Assembly (NCBI GenBank): GCA_963975425.1
Contig: CAXBGS010000019.1
Span: forward strand, 1-64,000
Source: CAXBGS01 sp963975425
GTDB taxonomy: Bacteria > Planctomycetota > Planctomycetia > Pirellulales > Pirellulaceae
Reading direction: 5' to 3'
Length of the DNA stretch: 64,000 nucleotides
Notes under the pieces: model-generated
The model's database searches: none
What the model was told of the DNA's origin: nothing
Seen by the model: the letters and a program-made list of their open reading frames with translations, nothing else
In this document: one piece after another, positions 54,859-62,923 of the stretch
Position numbering within the stretch: the first letter of the stretch is position 1
Layout: each line of letters starts with the position of its first letter
Position numbers and translations under genes: made by a program

Positions 54859-55440
54859 TCACTGGCGCGCCGGGAATGCGTCTTCGATCAGGGCGTGTTC
54901 GCGCTGTTCGTGTTCACGGACCGCGCAATCAAAATCACGCGCGCGTTCGATCAATCGATTCAATTGCTCCATCGTGACACCGCGGTACTGCAGCTCTTCG
55001 GCCTGTTCGGCCAGGTCGCTGATCATCAGATACAAATTGCAATGTTGCGATTGTGCCGCTTCGGCCAAGTCCGATTTCCAGCGTGGGAATCGATCCGCCG
55101 ATGGATCGACCGGGGACGCAGCGGGAATCTTCAGATACCCGTATGATTCTTCTAGCGCGAATTGCATAGCCCAGCGGTCGCGCAAGTCGTCCAGCAGGCG
55201 TACCAAGCTGCGAAGCAGCGGCGAGGGCATTCCCTCGGATTCGCAAAGTTGGCGCAATTGATGCATCGCGTGCCACAGGTCAGGATTGCTGTCCTTGATC
55301 TCTTGCAGGAACGCAGAGTTCACGACCAGAACTGGCTTGGTCGCATTCGATTCTTGCGGCTGATTCGCCCCGACCGACTGGCCCGAGACGGCACCGACGG
55401 CGGTCGGTGTTGCCGTTCGTAAGACTTCAACATCTGTCAT
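54859..55440 (-). CDS. hypothetical protein with helical, possibly hemerythrin-like C-terminus
   Basis: 193 aa from the ATG at 55440, which has GGAAG upstream. The N-terminal 35 residues look disordered. The rest is helical, with LLRSLVRLLDDLRDRWAMQFALEE and, near the end, DCAVREHEQREHALIED. The spacing of His and Glu residues recalls hemerythrin-like or regulator-of-D proteins, but the full metal-ligand set is not evident. It lies downstream of the glycosyltransferase gene in the same orientation. Confidence 0.72.
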   Translation of the reverse strand: MTDVEVLRTATPTAVGAVSGQSVGANQPQESNATKPVLVVNSAFLQEIKDSNPDLWHAMHQLRQLCESEGMPSPLLRSLVRLLDDLRDRWAMQFALEESYGYLKIPAASPVDPSADRFPRWKSDLAEAAQSQHCNLYLMISDLAEQAEELQYRGVTMEQLNRLIERARDFDCAVREHEQREHALIEDAFPARQ

Positions 55441-55536
55441 GTCGACTTCCGCCTCCTTGAAATCGGTGTTGGTTGCGCCAAGAAAGAACTCGGTCAAACT
55501 ACCGCGATTCGGTTCGAAGGTCAAATTTTTTCTGGT

Positions 55537-56364
55537 TTATCGGCGAAACAGTCCGTACTTTCCGATACACCACAATGCGCGAACCCCATCACGCCACCCG
55601 ATCTTCTTACCCTCATCATACCAACGATGGTGGTACTGAATGGGGCGTTCGGAAAACCGCAAATTTCGGCGGGCCCATCGTGCCGAGATTTCGATCTCGA
55701 TTCCAAAGCGGTCTTCTTTCAGTTGGTCCGCAATGGCAAGGAAGTGTTCGCGTCTGGCCATCTTGTAACACGTTTCGATGTCACTAAAGCGGCGACCGAT
55801 CGCAATACTGGCCAACAACGTGATAAAACCGTTAACAGCTTGGTGCCACCACGGTGATAGCTGTCGATCGCTGTGACCGTAGCGCGTGCCGTAAACGATG
55901 TCGGCACGGTTCTCGATGATCGGTTGCAGCAGCAAGCGGAAATCATTCGGATCGTATTCCTGGTCTGCATCTTGGATGACGATCACATCGCCAGTGGTTT
56001 CCGAAATAGCAGAACGAATCGCGGCTCCCTTTCCGCGGTTCTTTGCGTGCTGCAAGATGGTGATGTCGGGGTCGGTCTGTAAATGCGAGATGGCATCGAA
56101 TGTTCCGTCCACACTGCCATCGTCGACCAGGACGATTTGAAGCGGCAGACCGGTTTGTCGAAGTCGATCAATAACGATGCTGACTGTCTTGCTTTCGTTA
56201 TAGACCGGCACGATCACCGAGAGCAAGAATTTGTCGGGCAGGTCATAAATTGCCAAACGCCGGCAGACATCCGCGCCTAAGAGTTGTTGCATCTCTTTGA
56301 CGTATTGCCGAGACCAACGATGCTGAACGTTGTCACGTGATTCGTCGCTGCTTTGATCGTTCAA
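55537..56364 (-). CDS. family 2 glycosyltransferase (DPM1-like)
   Basis: 275 aa. The GT-A fold is clear: LSVIVPVYNES near 48-58, VLVDDGSVDGT, NRGKGAAIRSAI, and the metal-binding IQDADQEYD near 130-138. DIETCYKMARREHF matches the dolichol-phosphate-mannose synthase-like branch, which transfers a sugar to a lipid phosphate or glycan. The frame begins at a TTG without a good ribosome-binding site; an ATG at 56292 with AAAGAG is an alternative. No transmembrane helices are obvious. Its product may belong to envelope glycans. Confidence 0.87.
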   Translation of the reverse strand: MNDQSSDESRDNVQHRWSRQYVKEMQQLLGADVCRRLAIYDLPDKFLLSVIVPVYNESKTVSIVIDRLRQTGLPLQIVLVDDGSVDGTFDAISHLQTDPDITILQHAKNRGKGAAIRSAISETTGDVIVIQDADQEYDPNDFRLLLQPIIENRADIVYGTRYGHSDRQLSPWWHQAVNGFITLLASIAIGRRFSDIETCYKMARREHFLAIADQLKEDRFGIEIEISARWARRNLRFSERPIQYHHRWYDEGKKIGWRDGVRALWCIGKYGLFRR

Positions 56365-56590
56365 GGAACCGTTTGGCAGAAAAGAATAGATTGACAGAAA
56401 AAGACAACGGTATCGGCACGGGCCATGCGTGTATCTTGGTCGCGTGACAGGGCGATTGTTTCAGCTGTGACGAAAGGCACACTTTACATCATTGTCTCGC
56501 TAGCACGCCGAGACGAAAGCCATGCCCGAATAACGAGCTCGCTCCGACGCACCGCTCCGTAATTGTTCACTGTATTTGCGCATTCACTAC

Positions 56591-56620
56591 ATTTGCACGA
56601 TCATAATTTGCACGATCATG
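56591..56620. repeat. 15-bp tandem duplication
   Basis: ATTTGCACGATCATA is followed directly by ATTTGCACGATCATG. Confidence 0.9.
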
Positions 56621-56979
56621 AACGCTCGCATCGACTCGTACGCTTCGACATGACGCGCTGCCGCTCGTGCGTGGCACATTCGCACACGATGCGACGCAAG
56701 CCAGTATCTTAGCGTCGGCGGCTCGCCTCGTGTTGCTGGGGCACTCGGTTCGCCAATCTCAATCACACGCCCAGCCGAGTTGATCGGGTGTTGCTGTCAC
56801 CCAATGTCAGCGTGAACGCGATGGAGAAATCGGGCCGCGTAATAAAAACTTTCGCGTTCGACAACTCCTGCCAGTGACGGTGACGTGATGACAAAAAAGT
56901 TTTTGCGCATCCGTCTCGGTATTTCTAGGCTTTCACAGATGCAAGAAAAAAGAAATGAGAAAGTTGCATGAGATTGTTG

Positions 56980-57008
56980 TTGACATCGCGATGCACTAAC
57001 GCCAAATT
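56980..57008 (+). promoter_or_regulatory. candidate sigma-70-type promoter
   Basis: A perfect -35 box TTGACA (56980-56985) is followed after 17 bp by CAAATT (57003-57008), a modest -10 box. An A-rich stretch lies upstream and could act as an UP element. The predicted transcript would run towards the terminator at 57591. Confidence 0.35.
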
Positions 57009-57085
57009 CTGCGACCGTAACAGTGACTCACGCGAAGCACGTAAAACTCATCCCGCTTCGCTTTCTTAACGTTGGAGAATGGTTC

Positions 57086-57256
57086 ATGCGAAACTTGAAT
57101 GACTCAAGCCTGCTTGCATTCATTGGTTCGCCTCCCCGCCACCAGCATCCTTGCTGCTATTCTCTGAGAGAGCTTGCTTACCGCAGCCATCAACGTTTCG
57201 ATTCAACGATCGTTAGCACGCAATGTTGCGTCTCCGATCCGACTTGCCTCCGATGA
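57086..57256 (+). CDS. possible small Cys/His-rich protein
   Basis: A 56-codon frame from the ATG at 57086 with GGAG eight bases upstream. It lies downstream of a candidate promoter and upstream of a strong terminator. The translation contains several Cys and His residues (HQHPCCYSL, STQCCVSDPTC). No family is recognised, and the frame could be chance. Confidence 0.28.
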   Translation: MRNLNDSSLLAFIGSPPRHQHPCCYSLRELAYRSHQRFDSTIVSTQCCVSDPTCLR

Positions 57257-57590
57257 GCGGCGCCTTGTTTTGTAAGTTTGCTCGCTAGCAGGTGGTTGCA
57301 CATGTATTGCCAAGTCTTTGCATGTCAAATCACTTTGTCCATTGAGCCGGACCGAACGAATCGGTCGTCGTGGAGCGTTTGCAAGGAATGCGACGCATAA
57401 TCTTCGGGAGATGCACTAAGGATAACGCAGACGGTAAATACTGCCCCTATTTATCGTGTACACGGATGTCGCTCCCTATTTTTTCTCTGCCGCGGGAAAC
57501 ATCGCTGATTTAATTGCCGACGTTTTCCGCCAGGCCACTGTCTCAATGAAGGATCAGGCAGACGAAGTTCTGACAAAGCAGCGAACGATG

Positions 57591-57623
57591 AGCCGGCCGC
57601 ACATGATGTGCGGCCGGCTTTTT
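57591..57623 (+). terminator. strong intrinsic terminator without a clear upstream gene
   Basis: AGCCGGCCGCACA (57591-57603) pairs perfectly with TGTGCGGCCGGCT (57607-57619) around TGA. T residues follow (57619-57623). On the minus strand there is no U-tract, so it acts on plus-strand transcripts. Confidence 0.9.
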
Positions 57624-57729
57624 CGTGCGCTTGCCGTACTGATTCGACCGAACGCCCTTCACCCCAGTCACATCCATCAAGATCGCATCGGTCCAAAAGA
57701 ATCCGCCTTACTGAGACGTGTTCCTGACG

Positions 57730-59532
57730 CTACAGCCTCGGCCTTTTGGGGACGACCGGGGCTTGCCACGGTGCGATGCCGTCAAGTCTTGTCTTTCGGC
57801 GATAGACGTTGTTTCCGCACGTGACGTACAGCGTGCCCATTTCGTCTCCGGCCAAAACACAATTAGAAAGCTTGCCGGTCAAACTAGGCCGTGACAGGAT
57901 CAAGTGCACGCGACCGGGCGGATCAACAATCTGAATCCCTAGTTTCGTCGCGACCAACAACGACCCGTCTTTGGTCATCGTGACGCCGTCGGCGCCACCC
58001 ATCATGTCGTCTTGCGGTGTGTGGATGTAGCTGTACGGTTGTCCGTAAAGCAGTTCGCCATTGGTCATATCGATTTTGTACGACCAAACGTAACGACCTT
58101 CTGCGTCGACGACCAACAGGAACCGCTTGTCGGGTGTAACGATCAAACCGTTCGGCTTCTGTGGCCCGGTACCGGCTTTGATCGGGGTGGCACCCTCGCG
58201 TGCATTCCCTTGCTCATCGATCGGTAAATACCAAACCGCTTGCTCGGTCGGCCCGGTAAAATAGATCCCATGATCGAGTACCACCAAGTCGTTGCAGGAA
58301 ACGCCCGACATTAAATCGGTTCTTGCGCCATCAGGATCGATCCGCGTCATTTTCATCGTTTTGTTTCGAGCACAGAACAGGCGTCCCTGCGCGTCAAACA
58401 TCAGCGCGCTAACGCCGGGCAGATCGTCGGCGAACCGCGTCGCTCGCTTTTCACCGGCACCGATTCTCCAGATCTCGCCTTTGGGGCCATCGATAAAATA
58501 CACGTCACCATTGGGCGCAAGCGCCGGGCCTTCGGTGTACTTATGGCCTTCACTGACCAATTCCCAAGATTCGCCTTCGATCAATCGGGGTTCAATCTCG
58601 GGGTGCTCAGCAACATCGACCTGGATTGTCCGATCGTAGTCTTGCCAAAGCCAACGCATCGCATCGGGAAAGATCGCTGCCCCATGTTTGCCGTTATGCC
58701 CGCCATCGCCCCATTCGTTCTTCACTTGATATCCCGCCCACTGCAAGGCCGACAGCATTGTTTGGTTCGCATTCCACCAACTGCCGCCGTAAATATTCAG
58801 ATCGTTGCGACCGTCCTGCAGAAAGATCCGAAGTGGTTTCGGTTCGGTCTTGCGGATCAGGGTCGGGTATTCGTTGCCGCCGCGCAAACCGACGTAGGTT
58901 CCGACGGTGCTGAAGACGCGACGAAACTGATCACTGCGATGCCAAGCGACGCCAAATGCCGCGATAGCGCCGCTGCTGCTGCCGGCGATGGCGCGCAGAT
59001 TCGGGTCATCCGTGATCGCGTACGACTTTCGGACCTCGGGGATCAATTCATCGATCAAGAACGACGCGTACCGATCGCTAACGGTGTCGTATTCAAAGCT
59101 GCGGTTGTATCTCGCTTGTGCTCCGTCGCCGCCAGGCACGATTCCGGGATTCACGCAGACTGCAATCGTGACGGGCATCTCGCCGCGGTGGATCAGGTTG
59201 TCAAAGACATTCTGAATGCGATAGCCGCCTTTTTCTTGCACGTACTTTGCGCCGTCCTGAAAGACCATCAGGGCGGCCGGTTGGCCCGGGGCATATTGTG
59301 ACGGCACGTAGACGAAGTAGTCTCGCTCGGTACCCGGATAGATCTGGCTTTGCGAGAACTGGTGCTCGGTCACAACGCCTTTGGGAACGCCCTCGCGTGG
59401 CAGGGTGTCCGGGTGGACTGGATAACTTTCCTGCGCTTGCGTTGGGCTGCACGCGAATAAAGCCATCAGAATCGCGAGCGACTGCTGCCGTAGCGAAGAC
59501 TTTTTCAGTAACAGAGATATCGGTTGGATCAT
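57730..59532 (-). CDS. secreted esterase / SMP-30 gluconolactonase-like fusion protein
   Basis: 600 aa with two enzyme-like domains. A signal peptide ends near TQAQ. Residues about 55-310 form an alpha/beta-hydrolase of the esterase D/enterochelin-esterase type, with nucleophile Ser186 in GSSSG and a late GGHNGKHG histidine region. Residues about 325-595 form a six-bladed SMP-30/gluconolactonase propeller (EGPALAPNGDVYFIDGPKGEIWR, MGGADGVTMTKDGSLLVATKLGIQI). The fusion suggests stepwise release and opening of sugar esters or lactones outside the cytoplasm. This is inference. Confidence 0.88.
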   Translation of the reverse strand: MIQPISLLLKKSSLRQQSLAILMALFACSPTQAQESYPVHPDTLPREGVPKGVVTEHQFSQSQIYPGTERDYFVYVPSQYAPGQPAALMVFQDGAKYVQEKGGYRIQNVFDNLIHRGEMPVTIAVCVNPGIVPGGDGAQARYNRSFEYDTVSDRYASFLIDELIPEVRKSYAITDDPNLRAIAGSSSGAIAAFGVAWHRSDQFRRVFSTVGTYVGLRGGNEYPTLIRKTEPKPLRIFLQDGRNDLNIYGGSWWNANQTMLSALQWAGYQVKNEWGDGGHNGKHGAAIFPDAMRWLWQDYDRTIQVDVAEHPEIEPRLIEGESWELVSEGHKYTEGPALAPNGDVYFIDGPKGEIWRIGAGEKRATRFADDLPGVSALMFDAQGRLFCARNKTMKMTRIDPDGARTDLMSGVSCNDLVVLDHGIYFTGPTEQAVWYLPIDEQGNAREGATPIKAGTGPQKPNGLIVTPDKRFLLVVDAEGRYVWSYKIDMTNGELLYGQPYSYIHTPQDDMMGGADGVTMTKDGSLLVATKLGIQIVDPPGRVHLILSRPSLTGKLSNCVLAGDEMGTLYVTCGNNVYRRKTRLDGIAPWQAPVVPKRPRL

Positions 59533-59608
59533 GGGTGTACCGGTTCCGCCGTAAGGAAGATGCTAGTCGGGTTGTCCGAATCAAAGCCAATACGATAATC
59601 GACCTGAC

Positions 59609-60373
59609 ATGATCCCGCTTCGCGACGATATTCCCAGCCGAACGTTTCCGTTGATCAACTATGTGGTGATCGCGATTTGTTCGTTGGCGTTCCTGTTTCA
59701 GGTGTCGGCCGGCAAGGACGGCAACCTGATCGTCGAGCGATTCGGCATGGTTCCGGCTCGGTTCAGCCAGCCCGATGTGGTGCCGGTGATTCGGCAGCAA
59801 GTGCAGGTTCAAGACCAGTTTGGGCAAGTTCGTTCGGCGGTCGTCGAGCGCGAGGTTGCCGCACCGACGATTCCGATTTGGGCAACCGTACTGACATGCA
59901 TGTTCTTGCATGGCGGCTGGATGCACTTCCTGGGAAACATGTGGTTTCTCTATGTCTTTGGCGACAACGTCGAAGATCGGCTGGGGCACGTCGGGTTCGC
60001 CCTGTTGTACCTGGGGACTGGCGTCCTTGCCGGGGTTGCCCATTTTTTCTCGGCGCCCACAAGCCCCATTCCAACGATTGGGGCAAGTGGCGCGATTGCG
60101 GGTGTGATGGGAGCGTACGCATGGTTCTATCCCCACGCGAAAGTTCAGGCGGTGCTGCCGCTATTCATTTTCATACAAGTGTTTGTTGTTCCGGCTCCGC
60201 TGTTTTTGGGGTTTTGGTTCCTGATGCAAACGTTCAGTGGGCTGTCCAGCGGTGCGACGACGGGCGTCGCTTGGTGGGCTCACATCGGTGGTTTCGTTGC
60301 CGGCGCGGCGGTGGCCCTGGTCGCCGGTCGCACCCATTTCGGGCACGATGCCGTCAGCGAACGCCGGTTCTGA
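59609..60373 (+). CDS. rhomboid family intramembrane serine protease (second copy)
   Basis: 254 aa. Six transmembrane helices carry the catalytic serine in IGASGAIAG (Ser160) and the histidine in WWAHIGGFVAG (His225). The HGGWMHFLGNMWFLYVFGDNVED stretch near 101-123 is typical of the bacterial rhomboid group with a long loop between the first helices. The protein should cut membrane-anchored substrates within the bilayer. It is divergent from the esterase fusion. Confidence 0.93.
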   Translation: MIPLRDDIPSRTFPLINYVVIAICSLAFLFQVSAGKDGNLIVERFGMVPARFSQPDVVPVIRQQVQVQDQFGQVRSAVVEREVAAPTIPIWATVLTCMFLHGGWMHFLGNMWFLYVFGDNVEDRLGHVGFALLYLGTGVLAGVAHFFSAPTSPIPTIGASGAIAGVMGAYAWFYPHAKVQAVLPLFIFIQVFVVPAPLFLGFWFLMQTFSGLSSGATTGVAWWAHIGGFVAGAAVALVAGRTHFGHDAVSERRF

Positions 60374-60757
60374 TCTCTGGCGGGCCGTCGTGGATGAATT
60401 GGCCGTGGTTGCCGCCCCATTTCGACGTCAAAGGCGGCGTCACTCGACGGCGTGTCAGTTCCAGCGCTGGGGCAAAGCGGCAGTTCCTGCCAAAATGGAC
60501 ATTGCGTGCGGTGGGCAAGGGACGCCAATTGCCGTAAACCGTTGCTGCAATGTGGCTTAGATACATATTTGCAAGTACGGCACGCGGCTTGCTGTAGGTG
60601 GTGGCTCCCATCGGGTTCGCTGCCATCGCTGCGCGAGACAGGCGGACACGGCAACAGACAAACCGATCGGTCAAAGCGGGCGGAACGTTCCATACCGTTT
60701 CCAACAAACTCGATCACTTCAATCATTGTTTCCCCGAACAGAAAAGGTGTCACGGAG
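60374..60757. other. intergenic region upstream of groES
   Basis: About 380 bp holding the groES promoter. No CIRCE element (the HrcA operator) was seen, and no clear heat-shock sigma site was identified. Confidence 0.5.
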
Positions 60758-61075
60758 ATGGCGACTGCCACAAAGAAGAGCGCGAAAATTCGATTGCAGC
60801 CCATGGGCGAACGTATCGTGGTGCAGCGCGAGGAAAGCGAAAACACCACCGCTGGCGGGATCGTGCTGCCTGATTCGGCTCGCGAAAAACCGGCTCGCGG
60901 TACTGTCGTCGCAATCGGAAGCGGCAGATTACTTGATGACGGCACACGCGCCGAAAGCCAACTGAAGACGGGCGATCAGGTCTTGTTCAGCAGCTATGCC
61001 GGCGAAACGGTCGAAATCGACGACGTCGAATATCTGTTGATGCGCGAAGACGATGTCTTGGCGGTTGTCGAGTAA
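60758..61075 (+). CDS. groES: co-chaperonin GroES
   Basis: 105 aa. It forms the heptameric lid of the GroEL folding chamber. The core begins IRLQPMGERIVVQREESENTTAGGIVLPDSA, the mobile loop, and ends EYLLMREDDVLAVVE. The N-terminus carries about ten extra residues (ATATKKSAK) compared with E. coli GroES. The ATG at 60758 has GGAG directly adjacent and GGTG further upstream. groEL follows after 92 bp, so both are probably expressed together. Confidence 0.96.
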   Translation: MATATKKSAKIRLQPMGERIVVQREESENTTAGGIVLPDSAREKPARGTVVAIGSGRLLDDGTRAESQLKTGDQVLFSSYAGETVEIDDVEYLLMREDDVLAVVE

Positions 61076-61167
61076 TCGATTCGGTTCGGCCCGAGACACG
61101 GCCGAGCATCGATTGATCCAAATTCGATTCACACTCTTATTCACAGCTATACGGAATACAGTTTCTC

Positions 61168-62784
61168 ATGCCTAAAATCATCGCATTCGACCAAGAAGCC
61201 CGGGAAGCGATTCGCCGCGGCGTCGGCAAATTGGCCCGAACCGTCAAGGTCACGCTGGGCCCGAAGGGTCGCAACGTCATTTTGCAAAAGAGCTTCGGCA
61301 GCCCGACCGTCACCAAAGACGGCGTGACCGTTGCAAAAGAAATCGACCTGGAAGACGTCTATGAAAACATGGGCGCCCGAATGGTTCGCGAAGTCGCCAG
61401 CAAGACGAGCGATGTTGCCGGTGACGGTACCACGACTGCGACCGTCCTGGCGGAAGCCATCTTTAACGAAGGCCTCAAAGCAGTTGTCGCCGGCGTGAAT
61501 CCCATCCAGCTGAAAAGCGGGATGGAAGCTGCCGTTTCTGACATCACCGAAAAGCTGCACTCGATGGCCACGAAGGTCAAAGACCAAGAGGCGATGGCCA
61601 ACGTCGCAACGATCGCCAGCAACAACGACCGCGAAATCGGTGACTTGCTGGCCGATGCGATGAGCAAGGTGGGCAAAGACGGCGTCATCACCGTTGACGA
61701 AGGCAAGAGCCTGCAAACGGAACAAGAGTGGGTCGAAGGCATGCAGTTCGACCGCGGATATCTGTCACCTTACTTCGTGACCGATCCCGCAACGATGGAA
61801 GCTGTGCTCGAAGACGCTTACATCTTGGTTTTCGAAAAGAAGATCAGCAACATCAAGGACTTGGTCCCGATGTTGGAAAAGGTTGTCGAAAAAGGCAAGC
61901 CACTGTTGATCGTCGCCGAAGATGTCGACGGCGAAGCACTGGCAACGTTGGTCATCAACCGTCTGCGCGGCACCTTTGCCGTCGCGGCTGTGAAGGCACC
62001 CGGATACGGTGACCGTCGCAAAGCCATGATGGAAGACATCGCGATCTTGACCGGCGGTCAAGCAATTTTCGATGCACTCGGCATCAAGCTGGAAAGCGTC
62101 GACCTGCCGCAACTCGGACGCGCCAAGAAGATCATCATCGACAAAGACAACACGACGATCATCGAAGGTGGCGGAAAGAGCGGCGACATCAAAGCTCGCA
62201 TCGACCAAATCCGTCGTGAAATCGAACTGTGCACCAGCGATTACGATCGCGAAAAGCTAGAAGAACGATTGGCGAAATTGGCCGGTGGTGTTGCCAAGGT
62301 CAACGTCGGTGCAGCGACCGAAAGCGAAATGAAAGAAAAGAAGGCTCGCGTCGAAGATGCTCTGCATGCGACACGTGCTGCGGTCGAAGAAGGAATTTTG
62401 CCAGGTGGTGGCGTGGCCTTGTTGCGTGCCAGCGGCAGCGTCAAGCCAAGCGGTGATCTGACCGAAGACCAAATCATCGGCTACAACATCATCGTTCGTT
62501 CGTGCCGTGCTCCACTGACCATGATCAGCGAAAACGCCGGACAAGATGGCGGAATCGTTTGCGAAAAAGTCTTGGCGATGAAGGGCAACGAAGGCTACAA
62601 CGCCTTGACCGACACCTACGAAGACTTGGTCAAAGCCGGTGTGATTGACCCAACCAAGGTGACGCGAACCGCTCTTGGAAATGCGTCGAGCGTCGCAACG
62701 TTGCTGTTGACCAGTGACGCCTTGGTCGCCGAAAAGCCAAAGGCAGGCAAAGCCGGAACCGGCGGCGATCACGACATGTATTGA
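61168..62784 (+). CDS. groEL: chaperonin GroEL
   Basis: 538 aa 60-kDa chaperonin that folds proteins inside a double ring with ATP. ATP-site motifs are TLGPKGRNVIL, DGVTVAKEI and the catalytic DGTTTATVLA. The apical domain and EEGILPGGGVALLRA are intact. The C-terminus ends in GGDHDMY rather than the Gly-Gly-Met repeats of E. coli GroEL, so the flexible chamber tail differs. A terminator follows. Confidence 0.97.
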   Translation: MPKIIAFDQEAREAIRRGVGKLARTVKVTLGPKGRNVILQKSFGSPTVTKDGVTVAKEIDLEDVYENMGARMVREVASKTSDVAGDGTTTATVLAEAIFNEGLKAVVAGVNPIQLKSGMEAAVSDITEKLHSMATKVKDQEAMANVATIASNNDREIGDLLADAMSKVGKDGVITVDEGKSLQTEQEWVEGMQFDRGYLSPYFVTDPATMEAVLEDAYILVFEKKISNIKDLVPMLEKVVEKGKPLLIVAEDVDGEALATLVINRLRGTFAVAAVKAPGYGDRRKAMMEDIAILTGGQAIFDALGIKLESVDLPQLGRAKKIIIDKDNTTIIEGGGKSGDIKARIDQIRREIELCTSDYDREKLEERLAKLAGGVAKVNVGAATESEMKEKKARVEDALHATRAAVEEGILPGGGVALLRASGSVKPSGDLTEDQIIGYNIIVRSCRAPLTMISENAGQDGGIVCEKVLAMKGNEGYNALTDTYEDLVKAGVIDPTKVTRTALGNASSVATLLLTSDALVAEKPKAGKAGTGGDHDMY

Positions 62785-62846
62785 TCTGACACCAACGTGA
62801 CGTCGACTGACTTGTCAGTCGGTTAAACGTCCGATCATTGATAGAG

Positions 62847-62882
62847 ACGACTCGAAGACACCGTGCTTCGGGTCGTTTTTTT
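62847..62882 (+). terminator. intrinsic terminator after groEL
   Basis: ACGACTCGAAG (62847-62857) pairs with CTTCGGGTCGT (62866-62876), with one T-G wobble and an 8-nt loop. Seven T residues follow (62876-62882). Confidence 0.92.
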
Positions 62883-62923
62883 ATGCACCGATGTGAGCGA
62901 TGACCCTCGATTGATTTCGCCGC

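Larger units (their letters stand above)
56365..57729. other. long intergenic region with a probable unrecognised transcript
   Basis: About 1.4 kb. It includes a 15-bp tandem duplication (56591-56620), a candidate promoter (56980-57008), a possible 56-codon gene (57086-57256) and a strong plus-strand terminator (57591-57623). No known RNA family was recognised. The stretch 56880-56990 is clearly more A-rich than its surroundings. Confidence 0.6.

Noticed and set aside
57456..57824. 122-codon plus-strand frame crossing the terminator at 57591
   Set aside because: It reads through a strong terminator and into the convergent esterase gene.
60374..60757. CIRCE heat-shock operator upstream of groES
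   Set aside because: No TTAGCACTC or GAGTGCTAA-like half site was found.
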